Shown here: piece after piece, positions 15,976 to 29,997 of the stretch
How positions within the stretch are numbered: position 1 is the first letter of the stretch
How the letters are laid out: each line of letters opens with the position of its first letter
Origin: Actinomyces respiraculi
GTDB taxonomy: Bacteria > Actinomycetota > Actinomycetes > Actinomycetales > Actinomycetaceae
DNA length: 64,000 nt
Direction of reading: 5' to 3'
NCBI RefSeq assembly: GCF_014595995.2
Contig: NZ_CP063989.1
Location: 310,001-374,000, forward strand
Translations under genes and position numbers: made by a program
The notes under the pieces: model-generated
Databases searched by the model: none
What the model was told of the DNA's origin: nothing
What the model saw: the letters and a program-made list of their open reading frames with translations, nothing else

Positions 15976-18909
15976 ATGCAGCCAAACAGAGGCAGCCTCG
16001 CCGCCAGAGGCGCTAGAGCGAGAGCGGTTCCACTCTCTCTCTCTCTCCTGACGCTCCTGTCGGCCCTGGCCCTGGTGATCCAGGGGCTCGCTGTGCCGGC
16101 AGCGGCCGCTGACGACCCTGCGATCAAGGTCGGGGTCACCAAACTGGTGATGACCGACTATGACGGCGTCGCCGAGAACGACACCCAGCTCACGCAGTGG
16201 AACACGGCGAAGATGACCGGCACCTGGGACGCCTCCGCCCTGTCTGCCATCACAGCGGGCACGTCCTTCACTGTGGGCCTGCCCGACGTGTTCAAGTTCC
16301 GCCAGTACCCGCGCACCGATGCCATGACGGTGCGGGACGACGGCGGCGTTGAGCGCACCATCGGTGAGTGCGTGACGCAGGAACGTTCGATGACCTGTAC
16401 GTTCAACGATGAGGCTCAGAGGCTTTCCGAGGCAGGCTTCAAGAACTTCAAGGGCAGTTACTCGCTCCTGATGACGGCGGTGCAGTCCACCTCCGAGGAG
16501 ACGGCGATCTTCAACCTCAACGGTGAGCTGCGTCCCATCGACCTGCCGGGAACCGGCGGTATTACCCCTGAGCAGTACAACCCCGCCCAGCTGAGCAAGT
16601 GGACCCGGGATACCATCGCGGTCGGCCAGACCAGCAACACGTGGGTGGTCTACTACGGCACGGACTACATGCGTGACAACGTCAAGCCTGCCGGGACCAT
16701 CAAGACCGACGGGTCCGTGTCGACTCTCGTCCTCCACGAGGTGCTGACTCCCGGCCAGGAGTTCGACTGGTCTCGCGCGGGCGATGTCCGCCTCGCCCTG
16801 AACCGGAGCGCGGCGAACAGCCAGCTCTTCCAGGTGCTGTGGACCATGGATGGCGCCACTTCGAACCCTGACTGGAAGGTCGAGGTCATCAAGAACGCCC
16901 CGAACGACGTGACCTTCAAGATCACGGGTCCGTTCCCGGCGTCCACCAACATGAACCTCGACCTTCCCGTGAAGTTCACCGAGCCTGCCAAGCCCGGTGT
17001 GAAGTACAGCAACACCGTCTCTGCTGAGGGCCTCGACTCCAGCACCACGGTGAGCGCCTACTACGTCGACTCCGTCGAGATCACCGTGACCATGGAGCCG
17101 GGCTACGGCACCTTCAAGGTGAGCAAGCTCGTCGACGGCTCTGGTGCCGCTCTGCTTGACAGCAGCGTGCAGTTCCCGCTGAAGGTGGACTTCACGCTGC
17201 CGGCTCACTACAACACCTACAACCCCGTGTGGCAGCCGCCGGACGGCTTCACCATGGACGCTGACGGTCTCACCGGTCACGGCACGATCATGATCGCGCC
17301 GGGTAAGACGACCTACTTCGACTCCCAGGTCACGCTGCCCGCAGGCACCAAGGTGACCCTGTCGGAGGACCCGGATGGCGCACGGCCGATCGCTCCCCCC
17401 ACCGTCGAGTGGGGCACGCCCGTCATCAGCCAGCCGACCTTCGAGATCGGTGATCAGCGTGTGACCTCGGTTCAGATCACCAACACCGCGAACTACGTCC
17501 CCCCGAAGACCGGCACCTTCCAGGTTGTCAAGGTGGTCGACGGTGACTACACGGCGGCGTCCGACGAGACCTTCACGGTCGGCTACCGCTGCGACGACGC
17601 CAACACGACGACCGGTCAGGTCACCGTCCGTGCTGACGGCACTCCGGAGAACGGGCCCACGGTGCCCGCCGGCACGACGTGCACGATCACCGAGGACACC
17701 GATCAGGCCGAGCGCGACGGCTACTCCCGCGTTACGACCTACTCGGCCACGTCCGTGACGGTCGCTGCGGACACCACCCCCACGGTCACCGTGACGAACA
17801 CCTACACCCGTAACACTGGCTCCTTCACGGTTGCCAAGGTTGTCGCCGGTGACTACACGGCGACGGCCACCGACACCTTCACGGTCGGCTACGAGTGCAA
17901 CGACCCGGCGGCCACGAAGGGCGAGCTCACCGTCCCTGCTGACGGCACCGCGGTGAGTGGGCCGACCGTTCCGGTGGGCACGTCGTGCACCCTCAAGGAG
18001 GACACCGCCGCCGCTGGTCGCCCGGGCTACTCCCTGGCCACCACTTACTCGGCCACGTCCGTGACGATCGCCCAGGGGGCTACTCCGGCGGTGACCGTGA
18101 CCAACACCTACACCGCTCTCAAGGGCAGTTTCATGATTGCCAAGACGGTTGATGGTGATGGTGCCGAGCTGGCGGCCGAGACCGAGTTCACCTTCGACTA
18201 CACCTGCAAGCCTGCCACTGGCGCCGCGGCGGTTACCGACTCGGTGACCGTCAAGGGTGGTAAGTCTGTGGCGGTTGAGGGCGTGCCCGTGGGCGACTGT
18301 GTGGTCACCGAGCGCGACGCGACGGTTGCTGGCACCAGCGTGAGCACCGCGCTCTCCGTTGACGGCACGCCTGTTGGCGGCAATGAGGCGATGTTCTCGG
18401 TCACCGACGGCACCACGGTCAGTGTTGCTGCGACCAACACCTACACGCGTGACCGCGGCTCGTTCTCCGTGGCCAAGACGGTTGTCGGTGGTCAGGAGTC
18501 CTTCCAGCAGGACACCTTCGTCTTCGACTACACGTGCACCGATGGCACCATGGGACATCTTGACGTCCCGGGTGACGGCACGGCTGTGACCTCGCCGATG
18601 ATCCCGGCGGGCACCGAGTGCACGGTCAGTGAGCGGGCTGAGTCCGCTGATCGTGTCGGTTACACCGTCGAGTCGGAGATCCCCGGCGGTGGCAAGGTCA
18701 CGATCGCCAAGGACACCGTGGCGCCGTTGACCGCGACGAACACCTACTCGCCGGTGCCGACGCCGTCGCCGTCGGTCACGACGCCGGGCAAGCCGCCGCT
18801 GGCCAAGACTGGTGCGTCCAACGTCGTCCTGCTGGGCGTCATCGGGACCGTGCTCGTCGCGGGCGGAGGCCTTGCGTTCCTGGCCAAGCGTCGTCGCGAC
18901 GACGCCTGA
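15976..18909 (+). CDS. LPxTG-type cell-wall-anchored adhesin with DUF5979-like repeats
   Basis: The 977-residue product has a signal peptide (basic start, then a long hydrophobic run to VPAAAA) and an N-terminal adhesin region of about 480 residues. Four tandem repeats of about 100 residues follow, starting near residues 513, 613, 716 and 826. Each opens GxFxVxKxV(D/A)G and ends TNTYT, with a pair of cysteines (DUF5979/SpaA-like). The sorting signal is LAKTG, then a hydrophobic helix and KRRRDDA, so a housekeeping sortase should anchor it. No sortase or pilin partner is adjacent. The ATG at 15976 was chosen because GAAAGAC and MQxN match the start of the broken paralogue; ATG 15961 is also in frame. 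Confidence 0.88.
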   Translation: MQPNRGSLAARGARARAVPLSLSLLTLLSALALVIQGLAVPAAAADDPAIKVGVTKLVMTDYDGVAENDTQLTQWNTAKMTGTWDASALSAITAGTSFTVGLPDVFKFRQYPRTDAMTVRDDGGVERTIGECVTQERSMTCTFNDEAQRLSEAGFKNFKGSYSLLMTAVQSTSEETAIFNLNGELRPIDLPGTGGITPEQYNPAQLSKWTRDTIAVGQTSNTWVVYYGTDYMRDNVKPAGTIKTDGSVSTLVLHEVLTPGQEFDWSRAGDVRLALNRSAANSQLFQVLWTMDGATSNPDWKVEVIKNAPNDVTFKITGPFPASTNMNLDLPVKFTEPAKPGVKYSNTVSAEGLDSSTTVSAYYVDSVEITVTMEPGYGTFKVSKLVDGSGAALLDSSVQFPLKVDFTLPAHYNTYNPVWQPPDGFTMDADGLTGHGTIMIAPGKTTYFDSQVTLPAGTKVTLSEDPDGARPIAPPTVEWGTPVISQPTFEIGDQRVTSVQITNTANYVPPKTGTFQVVKVVDGDYTAASDETFTVGYRCDDANTTTGQVTVRADGTPENGPTVPAGTTCTITEDTDQAERDGYSRVTTYSATSVTVAADTTPTVTVTNTYTRNTGSFTVAKVVAGDYTATATDTFTVGYECNDPAATKGELTVPADGTAVSGPTVPVGTSCTLKEDTAAAGRPGYSLATTYSATSVTIAQGATPAVTVTNTYTALKGSFMIAKTVDGDGAELAAETEFTFDYTCKPATGAAAVTDSVTVKGGKSVAVEGVPVGDCVVTERDATVAGTSVSTALSVDGTPVGGNEAMFSVTDGTTVSVAATNTYTRDRGSFSVAKTVVGGQESFQQDTFVFDYTCTDGTMGHLDVPGDGTAVTSPMIPAGTECTVSERAESADRVGYTVESEIPGGGKVTIAKDTVAPLTATNTYSPVPTPSPSVTTPGKPPLAKTGASNVVLLGVIGTVLVAGGGLAFLAKRRRDDA

Positions 18910-18958
18910 GATGAGGCGGCCCGGTCCCTGTTGAGCAGAGGCTGAGCACCCCGTCGAC

Positions 18959-18996
18959 CTGAGCGCCCTCACCCCACCCGGGGTGAGGGCGCTCAG
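18959..18996 (+). terminator. terminator hairpin between adhesin and mfd
   Basis: The stem CTGAGCGCCCTCACCCC (18959-18975) pairs perfectly with 18980-18996 around a 4-nt loop. It lies directly upstream of the mfd -10 box and separates the adhesin transcript from mfd. Confidence 0.8.
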
Positions 18997-19008
18997 ACGT
19001 CCCACCCG

Positions 19009-19014
19009 TACAAT
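19009..19014 (+). promoter_or_regulatory. mfd -10 box
   Basis: TACAAT ends 8 nt before the mfd ATG and no ribosome-binding site is seen, which suggests a leaderless mRNA. Confidence 0.55.
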
Positions 19015-19022
19015 CCCCGCTG

Positions 19023-22709
<3,687 letters not shown>

Positions 22710-22737
22710 GGCTGGGGGGCCGGAGGGGCCCGACACA

Positions 22738-22780
22738 GTTGGTAAAGTTATCAATCTCGGACGAGGTTGGTAAAGTTATC
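22738..22780 (+). promoter_or_regulatory. direct-repeat promoter/operator of the AAA ATPase
   Basis: Two exact 15-bp copies of GTTGGTAAAGTTATC lie at 22738-22752 and 22766-22780, 28 bp apart. The second contains TAAAGT, which ends 7 nt before the ATG at 22784, so it can serve as a -10 box for a leaderless message. Two copies at this spacing look like a repressor or activator site on the promoter. Confidence 0.55.
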
Positions 22781-22783
22781 GCC

Positions 22784-24016
22784 ATGCGTACGCCGCTTGA
22801 CTCCCCCTTCAGCCCCGGATCCGACGCCGTGCCTCAGATCTGGGCGGGGAGGAGTGCGCAGCTCAGCGACTGGCGGGACGTCCTGCGTCCGCGCCGGCTC
22901 GCAGGCCTCCCCGAGCGCGGGCGCACGATCCTCGGCGAGGCCGGCACTGGCAAGTCCGCCCTTGTCAGACGTATCGCCGCTCATGCGGCGGCCTCGGGGG
23001 ACTGGGTGACCGATCAGCTGCGGATGCCGCTCGGCGCGGACCCGCTCAAGCGTCTCGCCTCTGCCCTGCTCGCTCTGGCGGCATCCGCAGGTCTGTCCAC
23101 GGCTGCCGACGCCCGTGTGGGCGCGCTCCTCGCCAGGGTCGAGGCCGTCGCCGTCTCAGGTGTCTCGCTCTCCTTGCGGCAGGCCCCAGGGGCGGAGCCC
23201 TACACGGACCTCACCAGTCTCCTCCTGGAGATCGGGCGGGCGGCGCTGCGCCGTGGGGTCGTCGTGCTCATCCACCTGGACGAGGTTCAGAACATCACCC
23301 GGCCAGAGGTCCTCTCCCACACGCTCATCGCGCTCGGGGACGCTCTGAGCCACGAGGAGGAGATCACTCTGCCCGGGGGAGTGGTGGCCTCGCGCGCGCT
23401 GCCCGTCGTCGTCTACCTCACCGGGTTGCCGGAGTTCGCGGACATGGCCGGCGCGCGGTCTGGTGCGACCTTCGCTCGCCGGTTCCGTACGACGATCCTC
23501 GACTCGATTGGCGACGACGACCTCGGGGCAGCCCTTCAACCTCTTGTCACCGAGGGGTGGCCGATCCTCTCCGCCGACGGTGACGCGCGACGTGTCCACA
23601 TGAGCGCTGAGGCTCGTGACCTCATCGTCGAGCGCGCCTGCGGTGAGCCCTTCCTGTTCCAGCTTGCCGGAGAACGCGCCTGGTACGCAGGTACCTCTGA
23701 CCTCATCACGGCCGACGACGTCGTGCGCGGATGGAGCGACGTCGCGCCGGAGGCTGAAGCGCACGTGCAGCGTCTGCTCGAGCGCCTGCCGGAGCGCGAA
23801 CGTCACTTCCTCGACGCGATGGCGGGGCTTGAGGCACAGGAGCGCACGCTCACGGCGATCACCCAGGCGATGGGGCTGAGCAAGGCAACTGAGGCGGGAA
23901 CGACCGCGCGGCGCCTCGACCTCAACCGCCGGATCGTCCAGCGTGGCAAGCCGTACTCGTTCCGTCACCGGGCGATCGGCGCCTACCTCACGTCTGACTG
24001 GCCTGCGCCGTCGTGA
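22784..24016 (+). CDS. orphan AAA ATPase with C-terminal winged-helix-like region
   Basis: The 410-residue product has Walker A GEAGTGKSA at residues 51-59 and Walker B VVLIHLDEVQN near 160-170. A sensor-like block (VVVYLTGLPEF) and an arginine-rich ARRFRTTIL segment follow. The last ~90 residues (LPERERHFLDAMAGLE onward) read as a winged-helix DNA-binding region. The layout matches actinobacterial archaeal-type or Cdc6-like P-loop ATPases whose function is not well known. It has no signal peptide or membrane segment. The ATG at 22784 was chosen because a TAAAGT box ends 7 nt upstream; the open frame extends further up without a ribosome site. It stands alone between mfd and eno. Confidence 0.75.
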   Translation: MRTPLDSPFSPGSDAVPQIWAGRSAQLSDWRDVLRPRRLAGLPERGRTILGEAGTGKSALVRRIAAHAAASGDWVTDQLRMPLGADPLKRLASALLALAASAGLSTAADARVGALLARVEAVAVSGVSLSLRQAPGAEPYTDLTSLLLEIGRAALRRGVVVLIHLDEVQNITRPEVLSHTLIALGDALSHEEEITLPGGVVASRALPVVVYLTGLPEFADMAGARSGATFARRFRTTILDSIGDDDLGAALQPLVTEGWPILSADGDARRVHMSAEARDLIVERACGEPFLFQLAGERAWYAGTSDLITADDVVRGWSDVAPEAEAHVQRLLERLPERERHFLDAMAGLEAQERTLTAITQAMGLSKATEAGTTARRLDLNRRIVQRGKPYSFRHRAIGAYLTSDWPAPS

Positions 24017-24128
24017 CCGGCGGCGGCGCTCCACGGCCGGGCGTCTGGCTGAGCCCGGCCTTATCGCCCGGGTGTGAGGGTCGTGTCACGCCGCAGGTGA
24101 ACGCCCCGAAGGACCATGGCCCTCGTGA

Positions 24129-25478
<1,350 letters not shown>

Positions 25479-25500
25479 GACCTGAGCTGAACGCACCGGT

Positions 25501-25535
25501 GCCCGGACGCCGTCGGACCTCGACGGTGCCCGGGC
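25501..25535 (+). terminator. eno terminator
   Basis: GCCCGG...CCGTCG (25501-25515) pairs with CGACGG...CCGGGC (25521-25535) around a 5-nt loop, giving a 15-bp stem with one mismatch, 22 bp after the eno stop codon. Confidence 0.7.
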
Positions 25536-25570
25536 ATCGCTGCGCCTGCCGCCCCCGCCCCCCCCTCGAG

Positions 25571-26494
25571 CTCCTCGGGTTGTGCTCGAACCTACGGTGT
25601 TGTGCCGTTGTGATGTCTCAGGACATTGGTGACAGTTCTGTGTCAGGGTATCGGTGACAGTTCGGGTGTTTGTGGGGGTGACACGTCTGCATGGTGCCGA
25701 GGTGGTTCGTCCCGGTGCCCGCCCGCCGGGCCCGTGGCAGTCGTCGGCCTGGAGGCCCTGGTGCTCCCGCCAGCTCGTCGTCCCACGGGTGTGGACGGGC
25801 CCGGCCTCCGGTGGCACGCGCCGCTGGTGACCACACTGCACACACGGGCGTCAGCTCCCCGGCGGCACCCCGGCTCATGGCCCGACGTCATGGTCTTCAG
25901 GGCAGGGGCCTGGACGGCGCACGCCGAGCCCGTCCACCTCGTTCCTCCACCTTCCATCTCGTTCGTTCACGGAACGAGATGGACGTGTGCGGAACGAGAT
26001 CGACGTGCGAGGGACGAGATCAAGACCTGGGCAACGAGATCGACGCCGGTCCTCGTCGGGTCCTCCGGGCGCCGCGACCAGACGCGCCCATCCTGGCGCG
26101 TGCTCGTGGCCCCTCGGCGGGCGCGCGGCGCTGGTGTCCACGCGGCGGACATCAACCGAGGCCGCCGTCGACGCCCCGGCCCGGAGGCGCGCGATCACGC
26201 CGTACTCCTCCCGGCGGGTCGAGCGCCCAGGCTGGTCATGTCCGCGCCGTGGACACGCCTGGGTCCAGAGCCCCACCTCCTCGCGGCCACCGGCACCCCA
26301 GAAGCGTCGAGACTCCGCTCAGACGGCCAAGGCCCTGACCGAACACACACCCAGCCCGAACCCGTCACCACATACATGTCCAACCACACCCCCAACCCCC
26401 CAAGCGTCACCGATGCCCTGACACAGAACTGCCACCAATGTCCTGAGACATAACATGCGGCACAACGCCGTACTGTCGAGAGCAAAACGAGGAG
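25571..26494. repeat. foldback element, copy 2 (~0.92 kb, no transposase)
   Basis: Inverted repeats of more than 100 bp (imperfect) bound the segment. They run from CTCCTCG at each outer edge through a TACGG(T/C)GTTGTGCCG stretch to TGTCTCAGGACATTGGTG and then CAGTTCTGTGTCAGGG. The right arm (about 26378-26494) is the reverse complement of the left (25571-25685). No transposase frame is present. The middle holds a 20-bp-period array with inverted leading units (25936-26040). It separates eno from the DivIC-like gene and is related to the 10443-11043 element and the bare hairpin at 55427-55493. No gene was found in the gap 25479-26559. Confidence 0.7.
25936..26040. repeat. 20-bp-period array with two inverted units, locus 1
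   Basis: ACCTCGTT (25936) and ATCTCGTT (25956) are 20 bp apart. They are followed by four direct copies of the reverse form AACGAGAT or GACGAGAT at 25973, 25993, 26013 and 26033, exactly 20 bp apart. The same order of units occurs at 42399-42588. Confidence 0.8.
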
Positions 26495-26547
26495 GTGGGC
26501 GGGCGCGACGCGCGCGGGGTGTGGAGCGCGTTCCCAGGTGGCTGGGG

Positions 26548-26553
26548 CAGGAT
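26548..26553 (+). promoter_or_regulatory. DivIC-like gene -10 box, leaderless start
   Basis: CAGGAT ends 6 nt before the ATG at 26560, the same box and spacing as before the ATPase gene at 54497 on the other strand. Confidence 0.45.
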
Positions 26554-26559
26554 GCCCCC

Positions 26560-27261
26560 ATGAGCCCACGACGCCCCACCCCCGCCCGCCCGGGCAGCCG
26601 CCCCGGCGCGCGCCCCTCGGGACGCCCGGCCTCACGCGCGGCCGCCCCCGCCCCCGGCCGCTCCGGCGATAAGCCCGCCACGCCCCGCGCCACGCCCCGG
26701 GCGCGCACCACGCGCCCCGAGGCCGCCGTCTCACCCGGGCTCGAGCACGTCGTCCTGCGTGTGGGAGGCGCCGACGGCGTGGCCGTGCCCGCCCGCGTCC
26801 TCATCATCGCCCTCGTCCTCCTGGGCGCCTTCATTGTGACCTTCCCGTCCCTGCGCGGCTACCTGTCCCAACGCGCCCAGTACGACGCGGTCCTTCACCA
26901 GATCGACGAGGCCGAAGCCGTCTCCACCGCCCTGGAGGCCGAGCTCGCCAAGTGGCAGGACGACGACTACGTCCGCTCCCAGGCTCGCGAGCGCCTCTCC
27001 TACGTCATGCCGGGCGAGACCACCTACATCGTCGTCGGCGCCGACGACGTCGAGCAGGAGCAGACCGCATCGGCCTCCACCTCCACCGCCTCTGCCGACA
27101 CCACGCCCCCGTGGTACGAGATCGTGCGCGAGTCCGCGCGCGTTGCCGGGCAGACCGGGCAGGCCGCGCCCACCGAACCCGCCCAGCAGGGCTGGTCCAC
27201 CGCCGTGCCCACCGTGCCGACGCCGAGCGCCCCGTCCGCCGATGCCACCGACGAGCCGTGA
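26560..27261 (+). CDS. septum formation initiator, FtsB/DivIC family
   Basis: The 233-residue single-pass membrane protein belongs to the divisome, where the family bridges FtsL and FtsQ. It has a long Pro/Ala/Arg-rich cytoplasmic tail (about 1-70), one membrane segment (VPARVLIIALVLLGAFIVTF, about 76-95), a coiled-coil (about 100-130) and the family block DDDYVRSQARERLSYVMPGE. A low-complexity Ser/Thr/Pro tail follows. The ATG is 6 nt after CAGGAT, so the message is likely leaderless. It heads the DivIC-DUF501-ppx-aroD cluster, an actinobacterial gene order. Confidence 0.9.
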   Translation: MSPRRPTPARPGSRPGARPSGRPASRAAAPAPGRSGDKPATPRATPRARTTRPEAAVSPGLEHVVLRVGGADGVAVPARVLIIALVLLGAFIVTFPSLRGYLSQRAQYDAVLHQIDEAEAVSTALEAELAKWQDDDYVRSQARERLSYVMPGETTYIVVGADDVEQEQTASASTSTASADTTPPWYEIVRESARVAGQTGQAAPTEPAQQGWSTAVPTVPTPSAPSADATDEP

Positions 27262-27274
27262 CCGAGAGGACCCC

Positions 27275-27808
27275 ATGATCCAGGACAGCACCGGCGCGCA
27301 CACCATCACCGACCCCCAGGCCGTCACCGACGCCGACGTCGAGGCCCTGCGCCAACAGCTCGGCCGGGTGCCGCGCGGCGTCGTCGCCATCGCCTCCCGC
27401 TGCGTGTGCGGGCGTCCCACCGTCGTGCGCACCTCCCCCCGCCTGCCCGACGGCTCCCCCTTCCCCACGAGCTACTACCTCACCCACCCCGCCGCCGTGA
27501 AGGGCTGCTCCACCCTCGAGGCCGAGCACCTCATGGAGGACTACAACACCCTCCTGGCCGAGGACCCCGACGTCGCCGCCGCCTACGCCGCCGCCCACGA
27601 GGACTACCTCGCCCGCCGCGCCGAGCTGGGCACCCCCGAGGAGATCGACGGCGTGTCCGCCGGCGGCATGCCCACCCGCGTCAAGTGCCTGCACGCCCTG
27701 CTCGGCCACACCCTCGCCGCAGGCCCCGGCACCAACCCCATCGGGGACCGGACCCTTGACGTGCTGCGCGAGCGCGGCCTGTGGGACCCCGCCCGCTGCA
27801 GCTGCTGA
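27275..27808 (+). CDS. DUF501-family protein
   Basis: This 177-residue soluble protein belongs to DUF501, found almost only in actinobacteria next to DivIC and exopolyphosphatase genes. It has a Cys pair in SRCVCGRPTVV and the block FPTSYYLTHP near the N-terminus. Conserved VKCLHALLGHTLAAGPGTNPIGD and a Cys-rich end (RCSC) follow. The cysteines and histidine could bind a metal, which is an inference. The start ATG at 27275 has GAGAGGA 6 nt upstream and lies 13 bp after the DivIC-like gene, so both should be on one transcript. Its biochemical role is not known. Confidence 0.88.
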   Translation: MIQDSTGAHTITDPQAVTDADVEALRQQLGRVPRGVVAIASRCVCGRPTVVRTSPRLPDGSPFPTSYYLTHPAAVKGCSTLEAEHLMEDYNTLLAEDPDVAAAYAAAHEDYLARRAELGTPEEIDGVSAGGMPTRVKCLHALLGHTLAAGPGTNPIGDRTLDVLRERGLWDPARCSC

Positions 27809-27847
27809 CCCCGGCCCGCCCCGCCCCGGCCCGTCCTGAGGAGCACC

Positions 27848-28807
27848 ATGACACGCGTCGCCGCCATCGACTGCGGGACCAACACCATCCGCCTGCTCGT
27901 CGCCGACCTCGTCCCCGGCCAGGGCGGCCCAACCCTGGCACCCCTGGCCCGTGAGAACGAGATCGTCCGCCTCGGCCAGGACGTCGACCGCACCGGCCGC
28001 CTTGATGACGCCGCCCTCGCACGCACCCTCGCCGTCGTCGAGGACTACGCCGCGCGCGTGCGCGAGCTCGCCGCCGACCGCGTCCGATTCGTCGCCACCT
28101 CCGCCACCCGCGACGCCGAGAACCGGGCCGTCTTCATCGACGGCGTGCGCGAGCGCCTCGGCATCGAGCCGGAGGTCGTCTCCGGTGACGAAGAGGCCCG
28201 GCTGTCCTTTACCGGCGCGCTGTCCGGGGCCGGCGCCGACCCCGGGGTCGCACGGCTCGTCGTCGACCTCGGCGGCGGCTCCACCGAGCTCGTCCTGGGC
28301 ACTGCCGCCCCCGAGGCTGCCGTCTCGATGGACACCGGCAGCGTGCGTGTCACCGAGCGCTACCTCGCCGACGGCGTCACCCCCGCCACCGAGGCCGCCG
28401 CCCGCGCGCACGTGCGCGCCCTGCTCGACCTCGCCGGGCGCAGCGTGCCCGTCGAGCGTGCCGACGAGCTCGTGGGTCTCGCCGGCACCATCACGACCGT
28501 CACCGCCCACGCCCTCGGCCTGCGCGAGTTCGACGCTGAGGCCATTGACGGCGCGCGCCTGAGCATCGAGGACACCCTCGCCTCCTGCGAGGCGGTGCTG
28601 CACTCCACCGCGTCCGAGCGCGAGTCATGGGGCTACCTGCGCCCGGGCCGCCGCGACGTCATCGCCGCCGGCGCCCTCGTGTGGTCCGAGGTGGTCACCC
28701 GTGCGGTCGAGCGCACCGCCGAGGCCGGGGCCGCGCTGACGACGACGACCACCAGCCTGCACGACATCCTCGACGGCATCGCCCTGTCCCTGGCGGACCG
28801 CTCGTGA
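27848..28807 (+). CDS. ppx: exopolyphosphatase, Ppx/GppA family
   Basis: The 319-residue enzyme belongs to the sugar kinase/actin-like phosphatases that hydrolyse inorganic polyphosphate or pppGpp. The ATP-binding-type motif IDCGTNTIRLLV is at the N-terminus. ATSATRDAENR, the catalytic Glu of GDEEARLSF, and VVDLGGGSTELV and LAGTITTVTAHALGL follow. This is the short (one-module) form usual in actinobacteria. It has TGAGGAGC 6 nt before the ATG, and its stop overlaps the aroD start as GTGA. Confidence 0.93.
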   Translation: MTRVAAIDCGTNTIRLLVADLVPGQGGPTLAPLARENEIVRLGQDVDRTGRLDDAALARTLAVVEDYAARVRELAADRVRFVATSATRDAENRAVFIDGVRERLGIEPEVVSGDEEARLSFTGALSGAGADPGVARLVVDLGGGSTELVLGTAAPEAAVSMDTGSVRVTERYLADGVTPATEAAARAHVRALLDLAGRSVPVERADELVGLAGTITTVTAHALGLREFDAEAIDGARLSIEDTLASCEAVLHSTASERESWGYLRPGRRDVIAAGALVWSEVVTRAVERTAEAGAALTTTTTSLHDILDGIALSLADRS

Positions 28808-29811
28808 GCGGCGCCCCCGCCCAGCCCGACGCCGTGCTCACGGGGCTCGCGGAGACACTGGCCGCCCTGCGCCCCGAGGTTGAGGCTGCCGGGATCAGTG
28901 TTCCCGGTAGTCCGCGCGCGCCCCGGCCCGTCACCCTCGGACGGGACGGGTCGGCTGGACCCGTGCCGCTGGGGGAGGAAGACGGCGAGGCCGGGGGTGC
29001 CGGGGCCGCTGGGCCTGTACTCGGTGGGCCGGTCCCGCTCATCGCCGTCGCCACGACCGCCAGCAGCGAGGCCGAGGCCATGCGCCAGGCCTTCGTCGCC
29101 TCCGCCCTGGGCGCCGACCTCGTGGAGGTGCGCGCCGACCTCATCGAGCCCGACAGCACGGTCACGACCGGCGGACAAGCCGCGGCCTGGGCCTCACCAG
29201 CACTGGCCACCGCCCGCCTCATCGCCGCCGAAGGACACACCACCCCCGTGCTCCTCACCGTGCGCACGAGCGCCGAGGGAGGCGGCGCCGACGTCGACGA
29301 CGCCACCTACCGCCGCGCCCTGCTGACGACGCTCCGCTACCTAGGACAGGCCCGCGCCACCGGCCGCTTCGAGGCGGTGCGCGCCATCGACGTCGAGATC
29401 GCCCGCGGCTGCCTGGGAGAGGCGGTCGAGGTGGCTCACGAGGTCGGGCTCGCCGTCGTCGGCTCGGCACACTTCTTCACCTCCACGCCCAGCCAGGAGG
29501 AGATCGTGGCGATCCTCAGGCGGATGGAGAAGGAAGGCGCGGACGTCGCCAAGATCGCCGTCGTGCCCCGCGACGGGCAGGTCGGGCACGACGATGTCGT
29601 CACCCTCCTGCGGGCCACCGCCCAGGCTCGCGCCGAGCTCGAGGTCCCCGTCATCACGATGTCCATGGGGGAGGGGGGCGTGCCCACGCGGCTGCTCGGC
29701 GGGGTCTTCGGCTCCGCCCTCACCTTTGCCACCGCGTCGGGAGGAGCCTCAGCCCCCGGTCAGATGCCCATCGAGCTGGTGAGGGCCGCCCTCGAGTTGC
29801 TCCGCGTATGA
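28804..29811 (+). CDS. aroD: type I 3-dehydroquinate dehydratase
   Basis: This enzyme converts 3-dehydroquinate to 3-dehydroshikimate through a Schiff base. The 335-residue protein has an N-terminal extension of about 80 residues rich in Pro/Gly/Ala, then a TIM barrel of normal size. LVEVRADLIE, LLTVRTSAEGG, DVEIA, the catalytic His in GSAHFFTSTPSQEE and the Schiff-base Lys in GADVAKIAVVP are all seen. The extension has no recognised fold. It overlaps ppx by four bases. Many actinobacteria use the unrelated type II enzyme (AroQ) instead, so the type I form in this operon is notable. Confidence 0.92.
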   Translation: MSGAPAQPDAVLTGLAETLAALRPEVEAAGISVPGSPRAPRPVTLGRDGSAGPVPLGEEDGEAGGAGAAGPVLGGPVPLIAVATTASSEAEAMRQAFVASALGADLVEVRADLIEPDSTVTTGGQAAAWASPALATARLIAAEGHTTPVLLTVRTSAEGGGADVDDATYRRALLTTLRYLGQARATGRFEAVRAIDVEIARGCLGEAVEVAHEVGLAVVGSAHFFTSTPSQEEIVAILRRMEKEGADVAKIAVVPRDGQVGHDDVVTLLRATAQARAELEVPVITMSMGEGGVPTRLLGGVFGSALTFATASGGASAPGQMPIELVRAALELLRV

Positions 29812-29997
29812 GACGGTGGGCCGACTGCGCCCGCTGCGCGGCGCCGCCTCCTTGCCGCCAGAGCCTCATAGCCCGCGCATGAGGCACTGCCGGCGATCGT
29901 GGTGGCCCGGCGCGGGAGGCGAGTGCCCGGACAGGGGGCCTGTTATCTTTCTTACGGGCCCCGGTTCGCTGATGCGCTGACGGTAGGCCTGCTAGAT

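Larger units (their letters stand above)
18743..19014. repeat. adhesin tail direct repeat, copy 2
   Basis: The copy partner of 15134-15406, offset by 3.6 kb. Here the repeat ends in TACAAT, 8 nt before the mfd start. Recombination between the two copies would delete the intact adhesin gene and place the mfd promoter behind the pseudogene. Confidence 0.95.

Noticed and set aside
15838..19005. 1055-codon minus-strand open frame opposite the adhesin
   Set aside because: Composition (Arg, Gly, Asp and His runs) mirrors the codon bias of the plus-strand gene and no family resemblance is seen.
25936..26040. Possible CRISPR array
   Set aside because: Units are 20 bp with no spacers of 30-40 bp and no cas genes; the unit tails are themselves repeated.
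29879..29980. 33-codon frame before the ABC exporter as a peptide precursor
   Set aside because: No ribosome site, no leader/core pattern and no modification enzyme nearby.
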